The notes under the pieces were generated by a model that was not told the origin of the DNA, made no database searches, and saw only the letters and a program-made list of their open reading frames with translations. The position numbers were made by a program, and so were the translations under genes. A DNA stretch of 47,713 nucleotides from Bacillus mesophilus (GTDB lineage Bacteria > Bacillota > Bacilli > Bacillales > SA4), in contig NZ_JAAIWM010000015.1 in NCBI RefSeq assembly GCF_011008845.1, positions 1 through 47,713 on the forward strand. Reading direction: 5' to 3'. This document shows, one piece after another, positions 25,291-33,501 of the stretch (the stretch's first letter is position 1; each line of letters starts with the position of its first letter).

Positions 25291-26832
25291 TTACTTATCT
25301 CTATTTTTGTTAATAAATGCAAGGACACGTTGCTCGGTTACTTCTGGTCTTACCCAAAAGTCAGGCTGTAACCCTACAGTTTCTTTATTTATTATATCTG
25401 TATTATAATTGAAATAAGTTGGAACCTCCATTTTAATGTTTGTATGAGGCAACTGATAGATTAGAGCGTTTCCACTAATCATAGCACCCATTGTACTCAT
25501 ACCAACAACAGTTGTTTGATTAGCTAGCTTTAACTGTGCAACCAGATGTTCAGCTGCTGAAGCTGTGTTACCATCAGTTAATATAAAAATTTGAGTCTCA
25601 TTATCTGTTACTTGATGAAACTCGTTTTCCTCCACTTCCCAGGTAGGCCCTAAAGGACCATTTAAATTTTCTAGTCTATTTATATCGGTGTACCCCTCTT
25701 CAAATGTCTCTGTTGAGAGTCCCTGTTTCAAATATAAATCAACGGTATCTTGTACAAAGGTTTTACCTGTATCCGAGAATAAGTAAATAGATTTCGAATT
25801 CCAACTTACAGGTTTCTTGAAAAATTCCTCTAACCACTTTTTGACAAGAATCATGCTACCACCACTATTTCCTCTTACATCTAACACAAGATAAGGTTCG
25901 TCTCTAACTTCTCTGGCAGTTTTAATGATATCACTGTAGGAAAATGGGTCATTTTCAAGAACAAACATGCTTCTTATTTGAAGCCATGGTACGCCTTCTT
26001 TTTCTGTTAATAATAACCGGCTACCTTGACGTGACTTTGAAAGTTCTTTTGATTCAGGTCTTAATTCAACAATCTCTTCCTTCTTCTTGTCTCCAACTTG
26101 AAGGACTACCCTCCATTCTCTTTCTTCTTTATTCAAAGGCGGTGAAAAAATTCCAAGAATATATCCAATATCTCCATTTTCATTTATAGTAGGCCTTATA
26201 TAGGATTCAATATCATGATCATTATTAACAGAAAGTAGTTGTGCCTTCTCCCTACCTATAGACCAAAAATCTCCTGTTTCATCTTGAATGAAGCTGTATA
26301 AACTAGTGGTGAAAAATTCATAACCGGAAGTATTCAATGGGGTTTGGTCAATTTTAAAATGGGCATCAGCAATAAAATGATAATGTCGCTCTATTAAATG
26401 TAAAATTTGTGCTTTTGTCATCACATCTTCTTCGTGAGCCTGGACATCCTTTACTAACAGGTCTCGAGCTGTTTCAAATGTTAGATCCCCACCCATATAT
26501 TCATATAAAGCATACATATACTTTAAGGAAAGATGCATGACCTCTATATCCTCCAAGATTTCTTTCTTTGTAAAAGATGAGGATGAATTGGATGACTCTT
26601 GATTGACAATCCTTAATGTTTCTAAGACATCTCTGGATAACTCAGTATCCTTTGTAACAGAATAATCATATAGTGGAAGCTTCTGTTTATGTAAGGAACT
26701 TTCTGTGAAATAAAGATTTTGTTCACTTACCTCATTTAAAGATGCTAAAGCCTCATCAGTTAATGGTTGGTACTTTGAACAACCTCCTATTAGTAGCAAG
26801 ACTACTATAACAAATCCTATATATTTGCTCAT
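25291..26832 (-). CDS. S41 family (C-terminal processing protease-like) lipoprotein
   Basis: 513 aa. Residues 1-18 are a lipoprotein signal ending in the lipobox LIGGC, so it is anchored outside the membrane at Cys19 or so. An alpha-helical N-terminal region of about 170 residues precedes the S41 domain. That domain has YLVLDVRGNSGGSM (oxyanion region) and DGNTASAAEHLVAQLK near residue 420, with the serine at the catalytic position and SMGAMISGNALIYQLP after it. No clear PDZ domain is seen, so it is nearer to the tricorn/IRBP-like branch than to CtpA. ATG start with AGGAGGAAGTA. Target unknown. Confidence 0.85.
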   Translation of the reverse strand: MSKYIGFVIVVLLLIGGCSKYQPLTDEALASLNEVSEQNLYFTESSLHKQKLPLYDYSVTKDTELSRDVLETLRIVNQESSNSSSSFTKKEILEDIEVMHLSLKYMYALYEYMGGDLTFETARDLLVKDVQAHEEDVMTKAQILHLIERHYHFIADAHFKIDQTPLNTSGYEFFTTSLYSFIQDETGDFWSIGREKAQLLSVNNDHDIESYIRPTINENGDIGYILGIFSPPLNKEEREWRVVLQVGDKKKEEIVELRPESKELSKSRQGSRLLLTEKEGVPWLQIRSMFVLENDPFSYSDIIKTAREVRDEPYLVLDVRGNSGGSMILVKKWLEEFFKKPVSWNSKSIYLFSDTGKTFVQDTVDLYLKQGLSTETFEEGYTDINRLENLNGPLGPTWEVEENEFHQVTDNETQIFILTDGNTASAAEHLVAQLKLANQTTVVGMSTMGAMISGNALIYQLPHTNIKMEVPTYFNYNTDIINKETVGLQPDFWVRPEVTEQRVLAFINKNRDK

Positions 26833-27370
26833 TACTTCCTCCTAATTAAGCTTTTGGTGAATCTAGCAGTAACTGAACCTTCAAATTTCACAAACAAGAT
26901 TATCTTATGTGTCATAATTTATATTACTTCTATAAACCTCATGCAGAAATTACATATTGAAAATCACATAACTATGTGTGGTTATTCTAAAATATTTTTT
27001 ATGGATTAAAAAAATCTCTCTCCAGTTCAAAAATAGAACCATAAAAGGGACTCACTGTATAATAATAGTTTCCCTAACGTTCCACTTGATTCTAAAATAA
27101 TTTTAGCATAAATATCCAGACTATAAACCTCGTTACTAAATATAAAAAAGTGGAAAATCTTAATTAAAGATCATCCACCTTAAGCTCTATAACTCTTTCT
27201 CGCTCTTGTTACTTTTTCACTATTACTATTTACTTTCTATATTATAAAATTACCATTATTTAACTATCTGTCTATAGGAATTTGAGAATTCTATACCTTT
27301 TATTTAATAATAAAAAACCTTCTGTCTTGAACCAATAGTTAATTAGCTGAATAGGCTAAATAAGAAAAGT
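26833..27370. other. 540-bp intergenic region with an orphan minus-strand hairpin
   Basis: Very AT-rich divergent gap between the S41 lipoprotein gene and the spore-coat-type cluster. The only strong structure is GTGGA.AATCTT / AAGAT.TCCAC (27150-27178). On the minus strand it is followed by six T's (27144-27149), so it looks like an intrinsic terminator. No ORF with a ribosome site precedes it on that strand within 27180-27370. It may end a small RNA or be a relic. Confidence 0.5.
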
Positions 27371-27391
27371 TTGGAGAGGATGGAAACCCTA

Positions 27392-27898
27392 ATGAATCCT
27401 ATGGAGTTTTTTAAAGGGAAGGAAGGATTCCCTTTTAGTGCAATGTCAAAATCCCATTTTAATCCAGAAGAACTTTATGAAATAAAGAATATGGTCAAAC
27501 AGTACCACTCTATCCTAAATGAAGACTTTTGGGCTGACATCCACGGGGTGAAAGCAAAGAAGAAAAAAAGGGATCCCATTATTCCTATCGAAATTTGGGA
27601 AAACGATAAATATGTTTATTTATCTATCATTTATCCAGGTTTACCTGACATAAAGTATGCCAGAATACATTTTCAAAATGACCAGATTGTTAAGGTTAAA
27701 ATCAAAAATCATTCATTAAAACCTGAGGGAGCGGTTACCCTACTCTCCAGTGATTTACCGCAAAACACATACGAAAGAGAGATCTTTCTAGGTAAGTCTG
27801 TCATCACTTCAGATTACTCATCAAGCTATGAAGATGGTGTACTCACCTATACCTTTATAAAAATCAAAGATGAGATTGAGATCCCATTTGACTTTTAA
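27392..27898 (+). CDS. Small-heat-shock-fold (Hsp20-like) spore-coat-type protein
   Basis: 168 aa from ATG 27392, chosen because GGAGAGGA sits 10-12 nt upstream; a TTG at 27371 would overlap that site. The C-terminal about 100 residues (PIIPIEIWENDKYVYLSIIYPGLPDI onward) read as a divergent alpha-crystallin beta-sandwich, similar in layout to CotP/CotM coat proteins, but without the IxI tail motif. The N-terminal 55 residues are a short helical region (FNPEELYEIKNMVKQYHSIL). It is followed 18 nt later by a GerPA/F-like gene, which supports a spore-coat role. The Hsp20 assignment is by fold pattern and could be wrong. Confidence 0.55.
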   Translation: MNPMEFFKGKEGFPFSAMSKSHFNPEELYEIKNMVKQYHSILNEDFWADIHGVKAKKKKRDPIIPIEIWENDKYVYLSIIYPGLPDIKYARIHFQNDQIVKVKIKNHSLKPEGAVTLLSSDLPQNTYEREIFLGKSVITSDYSSSYEDGVLTYTFIKIKDEIEIPFDF

Positions 27899-27916
27899 AT
27901 AAAGGAGGTTAGGGTC

Positions 27917-28258
27917 ATTCCAAAAATAGAAATTAACATAGGTAATTTAAAAGTTTTTAGTCTAGCTGGTACCTCATCTTTAGTCATTGGTAAAGGTTAT
28001 TATGAAGACCTTTCAAGCCATTCTAAAACAACAAACGGTGTTGGAAGTGCTTATGGTGATGGGTCATATATAAATATGAGCCCTTATCAATCGCCAGTTA
28101 ATGACCCTGATATCCCTTATAAATCATATAACCCTTACTATTATCAACCATACTATTCTACACAACAAGGTCATTATGGAATGCAGGGAGCACCACATTA
28201 TTACAATCCTTATGTAGTTAATAATTATTTACCTAGGCCACCTGGTAACTACTGTTAA
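27917..28258 (+). CDS. GerPA/GerPF-like protein with Tyr-rich tail, probable ATT start
   Basis: 113 aa. The N-terminal 55 residues follow the GerPA/GerPF pattern: IEINIGNLKVFSLAGTSSLV, IGKGYYEDLSSHSKTTNG, VGSAYGDGSYIN. Residues 68-113 are rich in tyrosine (13 of 46) with Pro and Asn, ending in Cys, which is typical of cross-linked coat proteins. The only start fitting the strong site AAAGGAGG (27901-27908) is ATT at 27917, 8 nt away. No ATG/GTG/TTG occurs in frame before ATG 28076, which would remove the conserved domain. It follows the Hsp20-like gene by 18 nt. Its terminator stem begins inside the last codons. Confidence 0.65.
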   Translation: MPKIEINIGNLKVFSLAGTSSLVIGKGYYEDLSSHSKTTNGVGSAYGDGSYINMSPYQSPVNDPDIPYKSYNPYYYQPYYSTQQGHYGMQGAPHYYNPYVVNNYLPRPPGNYC

Positions 28259-28276
28259 CAGGTGGTTTGATTTTTC
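28238..28276 (+). terminator. Terminator of the plus-strand coat pair
   Basis: CCACCTG / CAGGTGG, 14-nt loop spanning the stop codon, followed by TTTGATTTTT. Confidence 0.8.
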
Positions 28277-28283
28277 CCCAAAA

Positions 28284-28315
28284 AAAGTACAATTCAATTC
28301 GTTGAATTGTACTTT
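28284..28315. terminator. Bidirectional terminator between the convergent coat pairs
   Basis: Perfect 14-bp stem AAAGTACAATTCAA with its complement and a TTCG loop, ending at the stop of the minus-strand gene; an A-tract on the left serves as T-run for the minus transcript. Confidence 0.88.
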
Positions 28316-28581
28316 CAGTCTTCTAATCCTAAAGATGACTGAGCTATTGGCATAAACGAGTCCATTCCGTCTGGATCATATACTGGGGAAGCAATTGGGT
28401 TGAAATTATTTAATACAAAATCTCCAAATGTCTGACCTGCAATCAGGTTATTTTTAACCTGACTCTCTAATGATTGGTAAAATGACTCACCAACAGAAAA
28501 AGCAGCATTTGTTTCCATTTGGTTTATTTTAATTCCACCAAAAAAAACAATACTTACCGGTTCATTATCACCTAATACCAT
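28315..28581 (-). CDS. GerPA/GerPF-like spore protein
   Basis: 88 aa. The sequence tracks the GerPF pattern along its whole length: SIVFFGGIKINQMETNAAFS, VGESFYQSLESQVKNN, TFGDFVLNNFNPIAS and PVYDPDGMDS, comparable with the VGNxxV...NxGD...GxxNTGxF...NGxSATNTxDxDxxDQ run of GerPA/F as I recall it. It lacks the SKT serine/lysine stretch and the final Asp-Gln. ATG at 28581 with AAGGT 10 nt upstream, 12 nt after the stop of the Hsp20 gene: a two-gene operon mirroring the plus-strand pair. GerP proteins help germinants pass the spore coat (family knowledge). Confidence 0.6.
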   Translation of the reverse strand: MVLGDNEPVSIVFFGGIKINQMETNAAFSVGESFYQSLESQVKNNLIAGQTFGDFVLNNFNPIASPVYDPDGMDSFMPIAQSSLGLED

Positions 28582-28593
28582 TTTTTCACAACC

Positions 28594-28974
28594 TTATAGT
28601 TTTGCCATATAAACTTCTAGAATACCATTATCATAATGAAATTTTATGCTCTGTTTATCCACTAAGTCTGGAATTTTAACTTTCCTTTGAAAGGGACCTT
28701 GAAATATCTCTTGTACGATAATGTTCTTTGTTGTTTCCGGTAAATGAGTGACCACCCTACCACTGATTTCAAGTATTCCCTGTTCATTTAAGAAGATCTT
28801 TAAATTTTCTTTTCTTACTCCTGGTAAACTAAGACGGAGAAAATACTGTTGATTTGTTTCAAATAAATCAACCTTAGGAGAGCGAATTTCATTCTTTCGA
28901 TTTTCTGTCTTTTTATTTTTTAAGGTGTTTGGGGCATTGGGGGACTTTCCATGTGGATTCTTATTGTAATTCAT
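28594..28974 (-). CDS. Hsp20/alpha-crystallin family protein (coat-associated type)
   Basis: 126 aa. A short basic N-terminus (PHGKSPNAPNTLKNKKTENR) precedes an alpha-crystallin domain: PKVDLFETNQQYFLRLSLPG, VRKENLKIFLNEQGILEISG, and FHYDNGILEVYM, which is the classical GVL motif (here NGIL). The C-terminal IxI extension is absent, as in coat protein CotM/CotP types. ATG at 28974 with GGAGGT 6 nt upstream. First gene of a pair with the GerPA/F-like gene and divergent from the GerPC-like gene (81 bp apart), so one intergenic region may hold promoters for both. Confidence 0.8.
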   Translation of the reverse strand: MNYNKNPHGKSPNAPNTLKNKKTENRKNEIRSPKVDLFETNQQYFLRLSLPGVRKENLKIFLNEQGILEISGRVVTHLPETTKNIIVQEIFQGPFQRKVKIPDLVDKQSIKFHYDNGILEVYMAKL

Positions 28975-29055
28975 ATCAATACCTCCAATAGAATAAGTAT
29001 TATATAGTCTATTCCGTCATAACAAAGATGTGATAATCATTGGGAGGGAGCTGAG

Positions 29056-30102
29056 TTGATGCAAAATGAAGAACCTACCATCCAAGAGCTAAAAAATCAG
29101 ATTACTTATTTGCATCAATACACGCAGCAGTTAAATAAATCTTTAGCCCATATAAATGTGTATGAATATTATATACAAAGCATCACTGTTGATAGTGTAA
29201 AAGGTATACTACAATTAGGTTATTTAACAGAGTATGAAATGAAGGAAGATGACGGTATTCACCGCTTTTATATAGGAGATGTTAAAATTAAAAAAGTTGA
29301 AGATACTGGAATTGTTGGACTAGGAGTGACTGAAAAGGGTTCTTCAACAAAGGAAGAAGATCAACTGGTCTCTCCAGAAGAAGCATCACCTGATATCCAA
29401 AAGATTTATGAGGAAATTAAATCATTATTAGATGTTGAGGACGTGCCTAGTTTCTTTCAAGAGATAGCAACAATAGAGGTTTTACTCCATAAGATTTGGG
29501 AGTTCATAAGCGAAAAATGGAACTCAAGTCAACCATTCAGCACGTTTTATGAGCATATATTGCAGAAGTTAAATCAAATTGAACAGTTACACGAGAATAC
29601 AATCTATCCTCTTCAAAATGACAAACTCATTGTAGTTGCAAACAACATAGAAGAAAAAGCTAAGTCATTACTCGTTATAACGACTCTACTTGAAGCGTTT
29701 CTTCCTGGTTATTTTAGCAACCACAATGATGCAAATATCATGATCTGTTCTAAAAAGTTAAATATGAAAGTACCACCAAATAACAAGGTATCAAAAAAGC
29801 AAATAAAAACAGCAATAAAAAACACCTTTAATCTTCAAGAGCTTCCGGAAACATATGAAGAAATAACGGAAAACATTGACCTTCTAGAACTCGTCTTTTA
29901 TCATCGAATTCAACCTGTAGTTCTATCTGAAGCAGCTGCAAATTTTTTTTATATGATCCGAGACCTATACTTACCTAAAAATAATCCAGACAAACTTGAC
30001 CCTCATTTTAGTTCTGAAGAACAAGTGCTACTGTTTTCTAGTTTGATTAAATACTTGGATCAATATCAAAAGCACATATTACTTGAATACCTACTCATTT
30101 AA
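29056..30102 (+). CDS. Long protein with GerPC-like N-terminus
   Basis: 348 aa from TTG 29056; the adjacent ATG at 29059 is equally possible, both served by GGGAGGGAG. Residues 1-35 form a short coiled coil (IQELKNQITYLHQYTQQLNK), then INVYEYYIQSITVDSVKGIL and QLGYLTEYE. This parallels the coiled-coil plus IEYxFDQLxIExLxGTLxIGL layout of GerPC. The remaining about 250 residues are helical and I do not recognise them; B. subtilis GerPC is much shorter (about 205 aa). No signal peptide or TM. Position beside two GerPA/F-like genes supports a spore role. The assignment is tentative. Confidence 0.5.
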   Translation: MMQNEEPTIQELKNQITYLHQYTQQLNKSLAHINVYEYYIQSITVDSVKGILQLGYLTEYEMKEDDGIHRFYIGDVKIKKVEDTGIVGLGVTEKGSSTKEEDQLVSPEEASPDIQKIYEEIKSLLDVEDVPSFFQEIATIEVLLHKIWEFISEKWNSSQPFSTFYEHILQKLNQIEQLHENTIYPLQNDKLIVVANNIEEKAKSLLVITTLLEAFLPGYFSNHNDANIMICSKKLNMKVPPNNKVSKKQIKTAIKNTFNLQELPETYEEITENIDLLELVFYHRIQPVVLSEAAANFFYMIRDLYLPKNNPDKLDPHFSSEEQVLLFSSLIKYLDQYQKHILLEYLLI

Positions 30103-30209
30103 TTTTATTCTTTGAATCTACTATTTTGTTGAATATCGTTGCCGGACACTTGCTTCTATCAAAAATATTTGAACGTGCAAAAGTGTCATCATTTGACCTT
30201 TAAAATAGC

Positions 30210-31226
30210 TTATTCTTTAAATTGTTGAATAATAATTCCTTTTCCATTTTCAATAGTTACTTCTGCAAGAGCACCATTGATGAATGTTATTTGCGGAGGC
30301 ATGTGACCACAATCAATGTCATAGATAATAGGAATTTGAAGTTCGTTCGCTAGGTCTAGATACACATCTTCTATCGTATAGTTATCGACTGGTGCATTGG
30401 CTGCACTTCTTCCGAACATTATTCCAGAGCAATCTTTAAACCACCCAGCTAGCTTCATTTGAACTAATGATCTTCTTAAGTCTGTTGTATTTAATTCACA
30501 GTTCTCTAGATACCAAATAAGTGGAGTATCTTGAGTGAAATTCTTTTTAAACCCTGACACATCACCAAATGGAGTGCCAATCAAATGTCTAATTACGTCA
30601 ATACAACCACCTAGTAATCTCCCCTTAATATGAACAGACTTATTTGAAATAGTTTTCCAATACGTAGGTTCTGTTAAATGGAAAACGCATGGACTAGGCT
30701 GTTCATGATTCCACTTTCTTTGGTACTTTTTAGAGGAATATTGAAGAACAGTTTCACCAACAGTCGTTGACAAAACGGATTCCCACATGGCGGTTGTTTC
30801 GTCATAATAATCTCCTCTAAAATCGACGAAATTTGAGCCATGAGCTGTAGCGATCCCTGTTCGTAAAGTAATAGCCAATAATAATACACTGGTATCTGAA
30901 TATCCTAATACCCATTTTTTACCCATCTTATCAAAATCTAGATGTTCTAATATTTCAATTAAAAGTTCCCCACCCCAGGTAGGAATAATTAAATTAATAT
31001 CATCATTACTCATCATATGATTTAATTCTTTCGCTCGCTTTATAGCTGGTGCCGATTTTGCCTTATCTTGTGTCCAGACAGTCTCACCACAAACTACAGT
31101 ATACCCTCTTGAACTCATACAATCACACGCTAATTTAAACATATTGTGAAGTGAGCTTGGAACCCCGCTTGAGGGTGCAGTTACTCCTATTGTTGCACCT
31201 TTTGATAAAGTTGGATATTTTATCAT
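30210..31226 (-). CDS. S66 family LD-carboxypeptidase / MccF-like serine peptidase
   Basis: 338 aa from ATG 31226 (GGGGAG 9 nt upstream; an ATG at 31232 is closer to that site and less likely). The nucleophile elbow is WVLGYSDTSVLL. The Ser-Glu-His triad continues with Glu in WYLENCEL and His in YDIDCGHMPPQI. N-terminal GATIGVTAPSSGVP is also typical. Members cleave L,D-peptides of muropeptides or inactivate microcin-C-like peptidyl nucleotides; B. subtilis YocD is a relative. Cytosolic. It follows a GNAT gene by about 60 bp on the same strand, a possible two-gene unit. Confidence 0.9.
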   Translation of the reverse strand: MIKYPTLSKGATIGVTAPSSGVPSSLHNMFKLACDCMSSRGYTVVCGETVWTQDKAKSAPAIKRAKELNHMMSNDDINLIIPTWGGELLIEILEHLDFDKMGKKWVLGYSDTSVLLLAITLRTGIATAHGSNFVDFRGDYYDETTAMWESVLSTTVGETVLQYSSKKYQRKWNHEQPSPCVFHLTEPTYWKTISNKSVHIKGRLLGGCIDVIRHLIGTPFGDVSGFKKNFTQDTPLIWYLENCELNTTDLRRSLVQMKLAGWFKDCSGIMFGRSAANAPVDNYTIEDVYLDLANELQIPIIYDIDCGHMPPQITFINGALAEVTIENGKGIIIQQFKE

Positions 31227-31288
31227 TCTCATCTTCTCCCCATCTATTATTCTTTTAGATCTACAATTTGTTCTGATATTGTTTTATT

Positions 31289-31765
31289 TCAAAGTAATTT
31301 TATCAGTTCAATCTCATCTCTGATCGGTATACCTTCATAACCAACGTAAGGAATCTCTGGCTTTAACACTCTTGCTTTCTCTACTGCATTTATATGAATA
31401 GTGGATATTAGGAAATCACGTTTTTGATAGAATTTTAAGGCATATAAATTATCATTAGTAGTGACTAGTTTTACAAGAATACATCCTTTATTTCTAGCCA
31501 TTCTTTCTACTTCTTTTACAAGTGCTGTACCAATTCCCTCTCCTTCTTTTATAGAATCTAAGGAGATGATTTCACAAGCTTCATTTTTAATAATGAAGGT
31601 AATTAAACCAATTATGTTATCGTTATGATCCAAAACTACAAAACCATCTAATGTACTACAATCATACACTCCACTGGAGATAACCATTTTAGAACTTCCC
31701 CAATGATTCTCAAAAAAACTTCTTATTTTTTCGTTTAACACCTGATCAGCCTTTAGGATTTCCAT
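31289..31765 (-). CDS. GNAT family N-acetyltransferase
   Basis: 158 aa. The acetyl-CoA binding motif A is EIISLDSIKEGEGIGTALVK, with EVERMARNKG after it, and motif B is NDNLYALKFYQKRDF. The start ATG has GGAGTT 8 nt upstream. The N-terminal QVLNEKIRSFFENHWGS resembles the group acting on amino acids or small amines, but the substrate cannot be read. Upstream of the S66 peptidase gene and divergent from hemAT. Confidence 0.88.
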   Translation of the reverse strand: MEILKADQVLNEKIRSFFENHWGSSKMVISSGVYDCSTLDGFVVLDHNDNIIGLITFIIKNEACEIISLDSIKEGEGIGTALVKEVERMARNKGCILVKLVTTNDNLYALKFYQKRDFLISTIHINAVEKARVLKPEIPYVGYEGIPIRDEIELIKLL

Positions 31766-31898
31766 AGATCTAACTCCATTTTATTAGTTTTAGTTTTCGA
31801 ACTTCTTTAAATAACCTAATGATACCAAAGTTCACCCAATATTTGTAAAGATATTTTCAATAAATAAAAATGTATACAAATATTAAACAAATGCTATA

Positions 31899-31914
31899 CA
31901 ATATGTGTATATTG
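31899..31914. promoter_or_regulatory. Small palindrome in the hemAT leader
   Basis: CAATAT / ATATTG with spacer GTGT, overlapping a TATACAAT box (31894-31901) that could be the -10 of hemAT. A weak operator candidate in an AT-rich gap; no sigma-D box is visible here. Confidence 0.3.
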
Positions 31915-31937
31915 AAAACTTGGAAGGATTGAAGTAA

Positions 31938-33242
31938 ATGTTTGGTATTAACAAGAAATCTAGTATTCAACACTCTCTATTTGACCCAAAGGTAGAATTT
32001 CCTGATAATATAAAAGTTGCTATCGTTAAAAATAAAGACATCTCCGCTCGTCTGCACTATATGGGTGTAACGAATGAGCATTTAGTAGTCTTGCAGGAAT
32101 CGCAACCGTTTTTACTAGAGTTAATTGATGAGGTCCTTCAAAAAGTACTTAATCAACTATATAAACAACCCTTTCTACAAAGAATCGCCTCTGAGCATTC
32201 AAGTAGAGAGAGATTATATCAAGTTTTTGTTCGATACTTTAAGAGTGTCCTTAGTGGAAATCTGGATGAAGAGTACTTTGAGATGAGGAAGAGAATTGGG
32301 GGAACACATAATGGTGCAAATTTACCTGCTGCTTGGTTTATTGCAACCTACTCTGCCTTAAACACTTTATTGGTTCCTCAAATAATAAAGAAGTTTCAAG
32401 GGGATCCGGAAAGGTTAACGAAAGTAATTCTGGCTCTTACTCATATAACCAATCTAGATTCACAATTAGTGGTTGAAAACTACATCGAGTCTAGAATGAA
32501 TGAACTTAAACAAATGAATGCGAGTAAAGAGATCCTTCAGAAAGAATTAGTTGCAATAAGTCAAGAAGTTGCCGCATCAGTTCAAGAAACTGAGGCATCG
32601 ATTTATGAGACAAGTTCGAAAGCTGAACAAATACGCCAAGAAACAGAGCTTACACAAAAGAGTAGCAAAAATCTAGTAAACTTAACGAACGAGAATGAAA
32701 ACCAAATGGGTTCTATGATTTATACTTTTAACGAAGTAATTAATGAAGTAAATACCTCTATACAAGGTATCGTTAATTTAAAGAATACATCCGAGAAAAT
32801 TTTATCAATGACCAAAAACATTGAAGGTATAGCAGATCAAACCAACCTACTTGCACTAAATGCCTCCATTGAGGCAGCTCGAGCTGGTGAACATGGTAAG
32901 GGTTTTGCAGTTGTTGCATCAGAAGTTCGTAAATTAGCAGAGAACTCAAAAATGATGAGTAATGAAATAAAAGGGTTAGTTGATCAAAATAATGGTTCAA
33001 TACTAGAGTTAGTAGACACGATGAAATCTATGAATCTTTCAACACAAAATTCACAAAACCAAATGCAACAAGTAAAGGACGGTCTCTTAACCGTTAAGAT
33101 GGAGATGGAAAATTATATCTCTATGTTTGACCGAAATAAGCAAGACCTTGATTCTATCGTTTATACCATTCGCGAAATAAACCATACAACCAGTAACCTT
33201 TCTGTTTTATCTAACTCTCTATTAGATAAAGCAGAGAAATAA
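31938..33242 (+). CDS. hemAT: HemAT-type globin-coupled chemotaxis receptor
   Basis: 434 aa, soluble, no TM. Residues 20-185 form a globin sensor domain; the proximal heme ligand is His124 in [18 protein letters not shown], equivalent to His123 of B. subtilis HemAT. The C-terminal half is an MCP signalling domain with tip [20 protein letters not shown] and [15 protein letters not shown]. By alignment with B. subtilis HemAT as I recall it, the distal tyrosine (Tyr70) and threonine (Thr95) that stabilise bound O2 correspond to Leu71 and Val96 here. Heme binding is therefore likely but ligand discrimination probably differs. ATG with GGAAGGATTGAAG upstream; monocistronic with its own terminator. 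Confidence 0.9.
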   Translation: MFGINKKSSIQHSLFDPKVEFPDNIKVAIVKNKDISARLHYMGVTNEHLVVLQESQPFLLELIDEVLQKVLNQLYKQPFLQRIASEHSSRERLYQVFVRYFKSVLSGNLDEEYFEMRKRIGGTHNGANLPAAWFIATYSALNTLLVPQIIKKFQGDPERLTKVILALTHITNLDSQLVVENYIESRMNELKQMNASKEILQKELVAISQEVAASVQETEASIYETSSKAEQIRQETELTQKSSKNLVNLTNENENQMGSMIYTFNEVINEVNTSIQGIVNLKNTSEKILSMTKNIEGIADQTNLLALNASIEAARAGEHGKGFAVVASEVRKLAENSKMMSNEIKGLVDQNNGSILELVDTMKSMNLSTQNSQNQMQQVKDGLLTVKMEMENYISMFDRNKQDLDSIVYTIREINHTTSNLSVLSNSLLDKAEK

Positions 33243-33249
33243 TCAAAAC

Positions 33250-33275
33250 AAAAAGCCGCTTATTTGCGGCTTTTA
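33250..33275 (+). terminator. Terminator of hemAT
   Basis: AAAAGCCGC / GCGGCTTTT stem with loop TTATTT, followed by ATTTGGG. Confidence 0.88.
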
Positions 33276-33465
33276 TTTGGGTTTATAACCATTTCACTCA
33301 TACTTTTGAGGTATGATTTTTCTAGATTAGTTTTGCTAAACACTTTCACTAGGTTCTTATGATTAAAGAATAAGAAAACCACAAAGAACATCAGTGTAGA
33401 GATAAACGTGGATAACCAATTAATCCAGCTAGACCATAACAAACAACTAAGGATTTGCCTACAAA

Positions 33466-33501
33466 ATAAAAATCGACAGGTTGGTTGCCCTGTCGATTTT
33501 T
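33466..33501 (-). terminator. Terminator of the polysaccharide deacetylase gene
   Basis: 13-bp stem AAAAATCGACAGG with its complement, loop about TTGGTTGC; T-rich on both outer sides, directly after the minus-strand deacetylase stop. Confidence 0.9.

Noticed and set aside
33260..33442. 60-codon hydrophobic reading frame on the minus strand between hemAT and the deacetylase gene
   Set aside because: TTG start without a ribosome site, only about 25 bp after the deacetylase terminator and with no room for a promoter; its end lies inside the hemAT terminator.
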